Shown here: positions 22,800 to 34,809 of the stretch, piece by piece
Layout: each line of letters starts with the position of its first letter
Position numbering within the stretch: the first letter of the stretch is position 1
Origin: Lactarius indigo
Lineage: Eukaryota; Basidiomycota; Agaricomycetes; Russulales; Russulaceae
Assembly: GCA_025766275.1 (NCBI GenBank)
Contig: JAFKAC010000126.1
Location: 81,557-145,556 of the forward strand
DNA length: 64,000 nt
Direction: 5' to 3'
The notes under the pieces: generated by a model
What the model was told of the DNA's origin: nothing
The model's input: only the letters and a program-made list of their open reading frames with translations
The model's database searches: none
Translations under genes and position numbers: made by a program

Positions 22800-25700
22800 A
22801 TGTCTCAAGTCCCGTCTACCCCCACGTCTTCTATGGACTTTGGCAAAATCTTCGAAGCTGCTTTGGAAGCGTACAACAACCAGACCAAGAAAGATATCGC
22901 CTCTCATCCCCTAGCCACCCAGCTGCAATCCTGCGACTCTCCCAGTGCCATTCTCGCCATTCTTCGAGCCCAAGTACAGGCGTTCGATCGATCTCAAGGC
23001 GCAGATGAAAGGTTCACAAAGTGGCTGGATCCCACTGTAAATGTACTGTTCGCTTTCTCTGCGACCCTCGGTGAAGGGGTTGGGCTGGTAAGTGGCGAGA
23101 CGTTGACCCACCTGAGACCTACCTCTAACGTGCATAACTGCAGGCGTTTCCACCCGCGAAGACGATTTTCACTGGGATTGGCGTCCTCCTCCAAGTGAGC
23201 ATCTCCCTTGACCCGGCGTGTGTCTTGTTGACACCTCTATCTATTAGGCCGTCAAGGACGTCCGCGCTAGCCGAGATTCTCTTGTGAACCTGTTCGGCCG
23301 CATGGAACACTTTTTCAAGCGTCTTGAAAGATATATAGATGTCCGGCCAACCGCAGCGATGACGGACATTATCGTAAAGATCATGGTTGAGGTGATCTCG
23401 ATCCTTGGGATCGTGACGAAAGAGATCAGGCAGGGACGAACCAGTATGTCCTTCCCTTTCGATATGTCCCCATATATCGAACATCACGCAGAGAAGTACC
23501 TGAAGAAGCTGATTGGAAGAAGTGATGTCGAAGACGCGCTTCAGCGACTGGACCGACTGACGCAAGAGGAAGCTCGGATGGCAGCAGTAGAAGCCCTGAC
23601 GATCTCTCGAGGCATTGACTACAAGGTGGATGGCGTTGGTGAGACGGTAGAGAGCGTCAATACGAAAGTAGAGGGTATCGACGACAGGGTGCGGAGCGTC
23701 GATAACAGGGTGTGGAGCGTTGACGACAGGGTGCGGAGCATCGACAACAAAGTAGGTTCGGTCACCCAAGGTGAGTATAGCTGCATTAGCCGGCCCTTGA
23801 ACCTATCCTCAGACTCCGTTAGATGTCAAGGAAAACGGGATAGCCATTAAACAAGTCGTCGACCAAGTCGGTCGCCTAAATCGTCGGTCGTCTTCTAACC
23901 TCATTTCATCACGACTCCTTGACCTATCTCACAGGGAATGAGCTACGCAAGGACCTTCGAAGGTGGATCGCTCCCCCCGATCCGTCCGTCAATTACAACA
24001 CTGCTTCCGATGCTCATCACCAAGGTACCGCGGCATGGTGCACCGATGGGGACACCTTCGCAGATTGGAAAGCATCTGGGTCCTTGTTATGGATTCACGG
24101 AAAACGTACACTTCCTTCGCCATTTCAGTTTTAACTCTCCACTAACGACTTATGGATCGATAGCTGGCTCGGGGAAGAGTATTCTCAGGTGCGTTACCCC
24201 CCGCTGAGTTGCGTCTTAAGTGAACTTATATCATCCACAAGCTCCGCGATCATCCGCGATATCAAACCCATATCCAACGCCGGATCGGCTTTCTTAGCCT
24301 ATTTTTACTTCGATTTCAAAGACAAAGCGAAACAGGACTCCCGCGCTCTATTATCCTCCCTTCTAGTCCAACTCTCTGATCAATCCGATATATTCTGTGA
24401 CACTCTTTACTCCTTGTACTCCGCACACAAACAAGGATCGGAGCAACCAACCAACGACTCACTTTCACAATGCCTCAAGTCTATGCTAACCGCCGCAGGA
24501 CCAGCGCCAATCTATATTGTCCTGGACGCTCTTGACGAATGTCCGTACGGCTCTGGATTGCCGTCGCCGCGAGAAAAGTTACTGGACCTTGTGGATGACC
24601 TCGTTAAGCTTCGCCATCAAACTCTGCGATTATGTATCACGAGTCGTCCCGAGTTTGACATCCGTACCGCGCTCGAGCCATTGGCAACTCAACAAGTATC
24701 CCTCCACAACGAAATCGGACAAATCCAGGACATTAATAATTATATCACGCATTTTATCCGCTCGGACAGAAAGACGAAGAGATGGCGAGACGAGGAGAAG
24801 GATATGGTGATCGAGAAACTGACGGAGAAAGCAGACGGCATGTAAGGGTAACCTTGAATGCTCACAGTGGTCCCAGTCTTATAATCTGAGACAGGTTTTG
24901 GTGGGTTTATTGCCAATTGGAGGTGCTGCGGCACTGTTTCCCGACGAATCTGCGTCGAATTCTCGAAGAATTGCTGAAATCACTGGACGAGACGTACAAG
25001 CGGATACTGAAGGAGATCGACAATGCGAACCGGGAGCACGCATATCGACTTTTGCAATGTCTCGCGGTTGCCAGTCGTCCACTCCTGGTTGAGGAGCTTG
25101 CGGATGTGCTTGCATTTGACATCGGTCCAGGAGGGATCCCGACAATGATCGGGGATTGGCGGTGGGAAGACCGAGAAGAGGCGGTGCTGTCGGCGTGTTC
25201 CAGTTTGGTCACCATGATCACCGACAAAGGCTACCGGGTTGTTCAGTTCTCGCATTTTTCGGTAAAGGAATTCCTGACATTGGATCGGCTCGCGGGTTGC
25301 ACGGAAGATGTGTCCCGGTTTCATATCCCCGTCGAATCTTCGCACGCGATTCTTGCCCAGGCGTGTCTTGGCGCCCTGCTCTGCCTGCCAGTGAATGACC
25401 ACGCCCAAGACGAAGGTGAAGACGAAGATGAAGACGAAGATGAAGACGAAGACGAATATGAAGATGAAGATGAAGATGAAGATGAAGACAGTGCCAACAA
25501 AGTTTCTTTTGTTCGATATGCTGCCGAATATTGGGTCGGTCATGCCAAGCTCGGGAATGTGGAAATGCGCATGAACGATGCAATGGACTATCTCTTCGAC
25601 ATCGACAAACCCTATTTTCGATCCTGGGTCCGAATACATGACGTAGACGAGCCCATGAGGATGGATCCCATGCCGCTGACCTCAGCATCTCCCTTATACT

Positions 25701-26476
25701 ATGCCGCATTCTGTGGATTCCCCGGTCTCGTAAAACGCCTCATTGACAAACATCCACAGCACCTAAGTGCTCAGGGAGGCAGCTATGGGACTCCGCTTCA
25801 TGCGACGCTCTTCAACGGTCACATCGAGGTCGCCCAGCTCCTTAGAGAGCGCGGCGCTGACCTGAGTGCCCTCGATGTGGACAAGATGACTCCACTTCAC
25901 CTTGTGTCAGATTACGGACGCCCCGCCGCCGCAAAGTGGCTCCTCGACAGTGGTGCGGACGTGGACTCCCAGGACGAGTACTACAGAACCCCACTGTACT
26001 TGGCAGCCGCCTACGGGTACCTCGAAGTTGCTCGGATACTACTTGAGCACAATGCGGAGGTCAACGCCCGGACTCCCGGTGGATGGACTCCACTTATTGC
26101 TGCATCGGCAAATGGACGCTCCGACATTGTGCGGTATTTTTTGGACTACAATGCGGATGTGTATGTCCGCGACGACAGAGGAATGACTGCGCTGCATCAG
26201 GCAGCGCAATGGGGTCATCTCGAGGTTTGTCGGATGCTACTCGAGCGCAATGCGGAGGTCAATTCCCAAGATAACGAGGGATCTACCCCATTACACCGAG
26301 CATCAGAGGGTCACAGGAGTCCTGTTAAAAGACACCCAGACGTTGTACAGCTCTTGTTAGACCACGGTGCGGATGCGCAGGTGCGCAACCTCAGTGGAAA
26401 GACCCCATCTGAGGTAGCCAGTGGCCCAAACCGGCAGGAAATCGTGCGATTGCTCTCCCAGCACGCAGCGCAATAA
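22800..26476 (+). CDS. Goodbye-NACHT-ankyrin NLR (STAND protein), copy 2, intact
   Basis: Nine exons: 22800-23087, 23144-23194, 23248-23443, 23492-23770, 23823-23882, 23935-24105, 24164-24188, 24242-24841 and 24895-26476. They give 1083 residues. The N-terminal Goodbye domain (about 12-130) is the effector-proximal part of many fungal STAND proteins. Coiled-coil heptads (SVDxRV type, about 225-270) follow. The NACHT NTPase has Walker A GKPGSGKS (about 347-355), split by the intron at 24106-24163, and Walker B IVLDALDE (about 450-457), then ITSRPEFDIR and SLDETYKRILKEI. An acidic tract covers about 729-755. About seven to eight ankyrin repeats run from about 819 to the end, with TPLH and LLLDHGAD signatures. 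The intron at 23444-23491 is 48 bases and free of stops, so it could be retained. By family the protein is expected to act in innate immunity or allorecognition. The ligand is unknown. Confidence 0.94.
25409..25489 (+). repeat. in-frame acidic (Glu-Asp) microsatellite in NLR copy 2
   Basis: 27 codons of GAAGAC/GAAGAT-type repeat, at the position equivalent to 12945-13103 in copy 1. Confidence 0.92.
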
Positions 26477-27580
26477 AAGCACGAGACGGAGGATAGTTAA
26501 CTTGTCGACCTATGTAAGTGACAATTGCCCTGCTCGTTTACGGTATATTGACACTCTCTACCCACGTTACAGCTGGTTCCATAACGATTGTCCCCTGGTG
26601 ACCAAATTTTGGACATAGGCGAGGTTTGAATTGGTAACTCCGCCACCGAGATGGAACAGCTCTCGAGCGGAGCAATACAGAGAACCATTCTATAACCTCA
26701 ATTGTTACAAGATAACTATTCTATAACCTTAATTCTGTGAGATAACCTGATTTCCTGAGAATTTCTCCCTCGACTTAATTATGAATCCCGCTCTTGAGTT
26801 TTGGATGGCCGACTATGTTCTCAAAATGGCAGGGGACAATCGTTATGGAACCAGCTGTATCTATGAGGTGAAATCGTGTGTAAAATGCGTGATCGTTTCG
26901 AATTCCTGTTATACGCGTGTACTTGTCCCTACGTCGTCATTTTATTTTACGGTACAGTGCTTGTACAGCTTCGTTATCAGAATCGAGAACACTCTTGCAA
27001 CATACAGCGATCAGACTTGCTCAGGCTGGAGGAACCGGTGTGATTCGTGGGAATTTGCTTCAGGCATTTAGATTGGCGTCTATCATCATTTAAAAAGGAG
27101 GGAACGTCCCATTGATGGTAGCAGTGCAGGAAAGGAGCTCGTCAAACTAAAGAGCAAAGGCGTGACTCGCCCTTCTGAAATCTCGACGTGTTGACCGCGG
27201 CGCAAGATCGCGCTCCAAAAATATTGATCCAACCGATTGCCAATCCCGAGGCGTAGGAGTTTCACACACATACAGAACCCTGGCGAAGATGGTGGTCGAC
27301 AAACCTGTAACGAATCCCTAACCAGCTCATTGCAAGTGGCGTTAGCGCCCTCACCGATTGCGAAACCGGCGCTTCGCATTGTAGTCGGAACTGGTTCCAT
27401 GGAGAAGAGCGAACGCGACAGATCTATGAGCCTAGGATAAACACAAGAAAACACAAAATGTAAATATAGAGATACAACGGTATCTATCCTCAAGGCGTCC
27501 GAGTCGCCCGACACCTAATGGTCCGACGTTGTCCTACCTCTCAGCACGAGGGCAGATGAAATCACCGACCATTGCGTACA
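26477..27580. other. convergent 3' region between NLR copy 2 and H2A.Z copy 2
   Basis: Equivalent to 14097-14893 in unit 1 apart from the MITE. No gene is supported; it consists of presumptive 3' UTRs of the two convergent genes. Confidence 0.45.
26570..26857. mobile_element. 288-bp MITE related to the mariner element
   Basis: The ends are 28-bp perfect inverted repeats (26570-26597, 26830-26857, starting CAGCTGGTTCCATAACGAT) flanked by TA at 26568-26569 and 26858-26859. Unit 1 has the empty site with a single TA at about 14188. About 120 bases of its right end align with the right end of the mariner at 19998-20116, sharing CTTAATTATGAA and CATAACGAT elements. It has no coding capacity, so it is non-autonomous. 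Confidence 0.92.
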
Positions 27581-28123
27581 TTACGCCGGCGGTGCGCCTT
27601 CTGGCTTCTTAATCTTTCCGGCAGTCAAAGTCTTATGAATGAACGGCAGGACGCCACCACCAGCAATCGTCGCTCGCACGAGCCTATCGAGCTCCTCGTC
27701 TCCCCGGATAGCTAATTGTAAATGTCGCGGAGTGATGCACTCGACAAGGAGATCTTTCGAGGCATTACCTTTATCACGAGATGTGTAAGTACAATGCAGA
27801 GGAGAGGAGAGGACGCGACGGACCTGCTAGCTCCAGGACCTCGGCGGTGAGGTACTCAAGGATAGCCGAGGTGTAGACGGCAGCCTTCGCGCCGATGCGG
27901 ACGTTGTTCTGGGTGCGCTGTTTCAGGTATCTGTGGATACGACCAACGGAGAACTAGAAGTACAACGACCGCGCGATCAGCACCTGGTGCGGAGCGCGCG
28001 AGGGAAATGTGAAAAGGCAGACCTGAAGGCAGGCTTTCGCGCTGTGGATCTGAAAACTTTTGACCTCGGTCAAGGGAGCTTGGCCAACTTTGGATTTCCC
28101 GCCTTTCCCACTTTCGGTGGCAT
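27581..28123 (-). pseudogene. HTZ1: histone H2A.Z, copy 2, nonsense mutant
   Basis: Three exons can be aligned to copy 3 with both introns in place. Codon 18 of exon 1 is TGA (28070-28072). Further changes hit conserved residues: the copy 3 stretch RVKRITPRH reads LVECITPRH here, the FPVGR start of exon 2 reads FSVGR, and DT becomes DR in the [10 protein letters not shown] segment. The C-terminus ends GAPPA. A product would stop after 17 residues unless translation restarted downstream, so this is a pseudogene. Confidence 0.88.
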
Positions 28124-28455
28124 TGCTTGGAATGTTACTGATGCTGAACTGTAGTCAACAGTTACACACAAGGCATTCGGACCGAACTAAGGGGAGGCGC
28201 AGGTGCCTTCAGTTGCCTGAGGAGAGGAAATGATGTAAGGTCCGATGCGAGTTTGACGCGGTATCCGGTGCGTAGATAGAACTAAAAAGGTGTGGCGGAC
28301 ACGCAGGGGAGAGGACGCGAAGGAAAGACGATGAGTGTGCGGTAATAGGAACAACTGAATCACGCCCCGCTGTGTTCCTTCGGCCGGTCCGGTCCGGTAA
28401 ACGCCAAGTCGAATACTCGTTGAACTGGCCCACCTCAACCACATAGTCACCAATT

Positions 28456-31225
28456 AGGATGTCCGTGACCGTATCATAGCCGATTCCAACCCACCTAGCT
28501 GGATCAGAGTCCAATTCAGTCTCCCATACCCGTCATCGAGTGATTCATATTCATCGATTCCCAGAACATATGCCATGTCTCATCCCATAACTGCCCTTTC
28601 TCTATTCCTCTTCCCCTCAGCCACGGCGAGCCCCGATCTATCCATCACCTTCTCCGGTGAACCCCGAGATCTCCCCTCATCCGTCGCCCCTACTCGTAAA
28701 GAAGCTACGGCACTCTACGGCGGTATTCAGCTCATCGCATGTCATTTTCCCATGCACGTCCTACTCGCACACCGGGAGGCGCAATACGCCTACACTCCAT
28801 CCTCAACAATTTTTCCTGTACAAATGAAGAGGAGAAAAAGAGACGCATAGATGGACCTGTTTTTGGTTCGTATCTCTCCTTTGTCCTTCTCTCCAGTTGT
28901 TTACCTATACCGCAGCGGAGCACACGCAGAGCAAGAGCACCGCGCAGCTCCTATTAACTACAGGGCAAATGGTCGAGGATGACTTGCGGATATGTTTCAA
29001 AATTCAGTACGGGTGGATAGAGACGTGCCAAGTTGTGGCCAATGCTGAGGGCTCCACACTGCCTCTGTAATTGACTGGTGAAATTGTGCGTTTCTTACGC
29101 CGTGACATTCATAATAACTACAACATTCTCCCAGCACATGACAATTGAGGGCAAGGTGCAATCCCCGATTTGTTTTATCGACTTTGACCCAGGAAGGGTA
29201 TACGGTCAACTCGTTAAGCCGCCGCACCAGACCACCGACTGTCCCACCCGGTAAGTGTTTCGGCGATCGGTGATTCTCATACTTGACCGCAATCCAAGTT
29301 TTTCCGGAATAACAGCGGCAGCGCCTAACACCGTAACAATGACTCTCCTCGATGTGCAGACTCCCGCGCTCATAAACTCTTCGACGATACTGCTAGGCCG
29401 TTCGCTCGCATCAGATCTACATGCCTTACAACTAGCGCACCCACGTTGCATCGGCACTGCGATACTCTTCCACTACGCGCGCAGTCGACCGCTCAAGCCG
29501 GGACTGGTATGGCTCACGTGCAAGTGGCCAAGACCCTCTGTAAGATCGCAGGCCAGGAAGAAGTGCATAGATCTACTCCAAGCTAATATTAAGAACTGTA
29601 CGTCCCGCTACGACCGAATGGACGATTTTCTCCGGATAAGGGAGCGAGCTCGAGGCGTATTATGATCCCAGCGCACATCTCGTATTCGAGTACACTCGTG
29701 CGTCAAAATGGCACATGCACGGCGGTCGTCAATCACGGCAACACCAGCGCCTGGAACGGTACGTCAGCGACTGCGCACTCCACGCCCGTCGCCTGTGCGA
29801 ATGACGCGGAGGTTACCGAGGGCGATAAGAGCGCTAGATTCCCACGAGTCTGTATTCGGGCGACAGATGCGGTTGGCGGATACCCCCGGGTGTACGCAGC
29901 TCATCCCTCAATCCTCTCGCTGACCCTCCAGTGCCACATTGTCGGTGGTTAATCAATTCATCGCAGGGAGCACACCCAAGGCAGGCGCATACAGCCTTGC
30001 TGTCACAGAACATCCAGAAAACCAAAGCCGGACCGGCGCAGCGCGGACGAAGACAGAGAGCACGGAAACCCGCCGTCGCTGCCACCGGGCGGCCACGACA
30101 ACACCCTGTCCGCAGTTGTGACGAACCTGAATTCGGACCTCACAGCGATATACGCGACTCTCCCACTCACGGCGACGCCCATCACAGACGTCGGTGGCTT
30201 CCATTTCCAGGACGGCTCGGATGCCGCCGCTGCCGCTGCCGGCCTCACTCCTGAGCTGCCTACTGAAATTCCCGGTGTAGGTAACCTTACGTTCTTCAAA
30301 CCCGAAGACGCACAATACCGCGCACTGCGCTGCTCCTCTTCTTGGGGAACTGTGACCCGCTCTCGATGTCCACGGTTGCCGCATGCCGGGCGAAGTACTG
30401 AGCTAGCCCGAATCGATAGTACGGGAACCAGAGCGGCTGTGGGAGAGCCATGGGACAAGGGACGGTGCGGCGATTTGTAGTACGGCAGATGATCGGTCGC
30501 GTATGGGGCTGTTATTTGTAGGAGATTATTGATAGTTCGCGCTGGCGATGAGTATATGACATTATATTCCCTTTCTACATTCAAGCTAGAAGGCACCATC
30601 AACGGCGGGCATCACCCCCCTGAGTCCCCTGCGGACCCATATTCTCACCCACTTCTCGAGCTAGAATGTCGAAATACAGATTCTTTGGCTGGTTTAACCC
30701 ACGAGATATCACAATTAGTCGTGTGCCGGCGAAAGGGCTCCCGAGCCTTCAAGGTCATCATGTAAACTGGTTCTTATCTGCATAGTTCTGGGCATTCTTG
30801 ATCTTGCAAGGATGGCTCATCACAAACTAGAAAAGGGGGAGAACCAGCCCTTACATTGTCCGCGCCAGTTTGGCGCGCTAAGACCATTGATCCACACAGA
30901 GACATCGGGAGCCAAGGTAGGCTCCTTATGGGGGCTGCCGTTCGGTTCACATACTCGCACCTGTGCTACAGTGATGAGCTAATGTAGGTGTGACGCTCTC
31001 CTGTATCTTTTGCACCTCGAGCTGGCCACAGCGAATGTGCGCGTCCAAGTTATCGTGCCAGTGGTCCCTGGGAATATTAGGGCGGCTATCCGTTGAACAC
31101 GAGGCGTCCTATCCTGGCCGTGATTCAGGAGCTGTGCAAACCTATGCCCTCAGGCTTTACCCACCCTTCCCGACGTGATCTTCCTGTATCCCTAAGTATC
31201 CACCTAGGTTCCTTCAACTATCACT
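28456..31225 (+). other. 5' segment of unit 3, coding status unclear
   Basis: Collinear with 20135-22799. The frame starting MSHPITAL at 28575 runs 91 codons here. Another open frame at 29255-29665 contains TMTLLDVQTPALINSS. These differ in stops and indels from unit 2, so no product is proposed. Confidence 0.4.
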
Positions 31226-34200
31226 ATGTCTCAAGTCCCGTCTACCCCCACGTCTTCTATGGACTTTGGCAAAATCTTCGAAGCTGCTTTGGAAGCGTAC
31301 AACAACCAGACCAAGAAAGATATCGCCTCCCATCCCCTAGCCACCCAGCTGCAATCCTGCGACTCTTCCAGTGCCATTCTCGCCATTCTTAGAGCCCAAG
31401 TACAGGCGTTCGATCGATCTCAAAGCGCGGATGAAAGGTTGACAAAGTGGCTGGATCCCACTGTAAATGTACTGTTCGCTTTCTCTGCGACCCTCGGTGA
31501 AGGGGTTGGGCTGGTAAGTGGCGAGACGTTGACCCACCTGAGACCTACCTCTAACGTGCATAACTGCAGGCGTTCCCACCCGCGAAGACGATATTCACTG
31601 GGATTGGCGTCCTCCTCCAAGTGAGCATCTCCCTTGACCCGGCGTGTGTCTTGTTGACACCTCTATCTATTAGGCCGTCAAGGACGTCCGCGCTAGCCGA
31701 GATTCTCTTGTGAACCTGTTTGGCCGCATGGAATACTTTTTTATGCGTCTTGAAAGATATATAGATGTGCGGCCGACCGCAGCGATGACGGACATTATCG
31801 TAAAGATCATGGTTGAGGTGATCTCGATCCTTGGGATCGTGACGAAAGAGATCAGGCAGGGACGAACCAGTATGTGCTTCCCTTTCGATATGTGCCCAAA
31901 TATCGAGCATCACGCAGAGAAGTACCTGAAGAAGCTGATTGGAAGAAATGATGTCGAAGACGCGCTTCAGCGGCTGGACCGATTGACACAAGAGGAGGCT
32001 CGTATGGCAGCAGTAGAAGCCCTGACGATCACTCGAGGCATTGACGACAAGGTGGACGGTGTCGGTGAGACGGTAGAGAGCGTCAATACGAAAGTAGAGT
32101 GTATCGATGACAGGGTGCGGAGCGTCGACAACAAAGTCGCTTCAGTCACTCAAGGTGAGTTATAGCTGCATTGGCCGGCCCACGAACCTATCCTCGGACT
32201 CCGTTAGATGTAAAGGAGAATGGAGTAGCTATTAAACAAGTCGTCAACCAAGTCAGCGACCTAAATCGTCTGTGGTCTTCTAACCCCATCCGACCACCAA
32301 ACCTTGACCACCCTTACAGGGAACGAGTTGCGCCAGAACCTTCGAAAATGGATCGCCCCTCCTGACCCATCCGTCAATTACAACACTGCTTCCGATGCTC
32401 ATCACCAAGGTACTGCCGAATGGTGTACCAAAGGGAACACTCTCGCAAATTGGAAAACATCTGGTTCCTTGTTATGGATCCACGGAAAACGTACATTTCC
32501 GTCACCATCTCAGTCTTAATTTCAACTAACAACTCCTCGATTGATAGCTGGTTCTGGGAAGAGTATTCTCAGGTGCGTTGCCCCCCACCGAGTTGCGTCT
32601 TAATCGAACTTATATCATCAACAAGCTCCGCGATCATTCGGGATATCAAATCCATATCCAACGCCGGATCGGCTTTCTTGGCCTATTTTTACTTTGATTT
32701 CAAGGACAAAGCAAAGCAGGACTCCCGCGCATTATTATCTTCCCTTCTAGTCCAACTCTCCGATCAATCAGATATATTCTGTGACGCTCTTTACTCCTTG
32801 TACTCCGAACACAACCGGGGATCAGAACAACCAACCAACGACTCGCTTTCACAATGCCTCAAGTCTATGCTGACCACCGCAGGACCTGCGCCAATCTATA
32901 TTGTCCTGGACGCTCTTGACGAGTGTCCGTACGATTCTGGATTGCCATCGCCACGTGAAAAGTTACTGGACCTCGTGGATGACCTCGTTAAGCTTCGCCA
33001 TCGAACTCTGCGATTATGTATCACGAGTCGTCCTGAGTTCGACATCCGTATCGCGCTCGAGCCTTTGGCAACTCAACAAGTATCCCTCCACGATGAAACC
33101 GGACAAATCCAGGACATTAACAATTATATCACGCATTTTATTCGCTCGGACAGAAAGACGAAGAGATGGCGAGACGAAGAAAAGGATATGGTGATCGAGA
33201 AACTGACGGAGAAAGCAGATGGCATGTAAGGCTAACCTTGAATACTCGCGGTGGTCCCAGTCTTATGCTCTGGCACAGGTTTCGGTGGGTTTATTGCCAA
33301 TTGGAGGTGCTGCGGCACTGTTTCCCGACGAATCTGCGTCGAATTCTGGAAGAATTACCGAAATCACTAGACGAGACATACAAGCGTATCCTGAAGGAGA
33401 TCGACAATGCGAATCGGGAGCACGCATATCGACTTTTGCAATGTCTCGCGGTTGCCAGTCGCCCATTCCGGGTTGAGGAGCTTGCGGATGTGCTTGCATT
33501 TGACGTCGGTCCAGGGGGGATCCCGAAATTGATCGGGGATTGGCGGTGGGAAGACCGAGAAGAAGCAGTGCTGTCGGCGTGCTCCAGTTTAGTCACCGTG
33601 ATCATCGACAACGGCTTCCGAGTTGTTCAGTTCTCACATTTTTCGGTGAAGGAATTCCTGACCTCAGATCGGCTGGCGGGTTGCACGGAAGATGTGTCCC
33701 AGTTTTATATCCCCGTCGAGCCTTCGCACGCGATCCTTGCCCAGGCATGTCTCGGCGCCCTGCTCTGCCTCCCGGTGAATGACCACGCCGAAGACGAAGA
33801 TGAAGATGAAGATGAAGACAGCGCCAGCGAAGTTCCTTTTGTTCGATATGCTGCCGAATATTGGGTCGGTCATGCCAAGGTCGGGAATGTGGAAATGCGC
33901 ATGAAAGATGCAATGGACTATCTCTTCGACATCGACAAACCCTATTTTCGATCCTGGGTCCGAATACATGACGTAGACGAGCCCATGTGGATGGCTCCCA
34001 TGCCGCTGACCTCAGCATCTCCCTTATACTATGCCGCATTCTGTGGATTCCCCGGTCTCGTAAAACACCTCATTGACAAACATCCACAGCACCTAAGTGC
34101 TCAGCTCGGCCGCTGTGGGACTCTGCTTCATGCGACGCTCTTCAACGGTCACATCGAGGTCGCCCAGCTCCTTAGAGAGCGCGGCGCTGACTTGAATGCC

Positions 34201-34809
34201 CTCAATGTGCGCAAGATGACTCCACTTCACCTTGTGTCATATCACGGACTCCTCACCTCCGCAAAGTGGCTCCTCGACTGTGGGGCGGACGTGAATTCCC
34301 GGGACGAGCACCGCATGACCCCACTGTACGAGGCAGCCGCCAACGGGCAACTCGGGATTGTTCGGATACTACTTGAGCACAATGCGGAGGTCAACGCCAG
34401 GCAGTTCGGCGGATATACTCCACTTATGATTGCATCGGCAAATGGATTCCACAACGTCGTGCGGTATTTGCTGGACCACAATGCGGATGCGGATGTCCGC
34501 AACAGCTTAGGAAACACTGCGCTGCATGAGGCAGCGGGACTCGGTCTGCTCGAGGTTTGTCAGATACTACTCGAGCGCAATGCGGAGGTCAATCCCCAGA
34601 ATAACGAGGGATCGACCCCATTACACCGAGCATCAGCTGGTGACGAGACTTTGGCTGCTGGTCACCCACTGGGCGTTGTACAGCTCTTGTTAGACCACGG
34701 CGCGGATGCACAGGTGCGCAACCTCAGAGGAGAGACCGCATCTGAGGTAGCCCGTGACGACATACGGGAGGAAATCATACGATTAATCTCTCGGCACGCC
34801 GCGCAATAA
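31226..34809 (+). CDS. Goodbye-NACHT-ankyrin NLR (STAND protein), copy 3, intact
   Basis: Nine exons: 31226-31513, 31570-31620, 31674-31869, 31918-32154, 32208-32267, 32320-32490, 32548-32572, 32626-33225 and 33279-34809. They give 1052 residues. The exon phases and architecture match copy 2, including the Walker A split by an intron (32491-32547). The N-terminal Goodbye exon differs from copy 2 at only a few residues. The ankyrin repeats differ far more, with changes at surface-type positions and a longer insertion before the last repeat (ETLAAGHPLG). It has the shortest coiled-coil heptad run and the shortest acidic tract (10 residues, 33790-33819). It lies just upstream of, and convergent with, the intact H2A.Z gene. 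Confidence 0.94.
33790..33819 (+). repeat. in-frame acidic tract in NLR copy 3 (short allele)
   Basis: Ten Glu/Asp codons at the position where copy 1 has 53 and copy 2 has 27. Confidence 0.9.

Larger units (their letters stand above)
20135..28455 (+). repeat. tandem segmental repeat, unit 2
   Basis: This is a full-length unit starting at AGGATGTCCGTGACC. It holds the 5' segment, an intact NLR gene (22800-26476), a MITE in the NLR 3' flank (26570-26857) and an H2A.Z pseudogene (27581-28123). It is collinear with unit 3 at the nucleotide level apart from the MITE and small indels. Confidence 0.9.

Noticed and set aside
33166..33280. Possible NLR start in copy 3 reading through the intron before exon 9
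   Set aside because: The open frame crosses a 53-base intron (33226-33278) that is conserved in all copies. The spliced frame gives the expected ADGMFRWVYC sequence.
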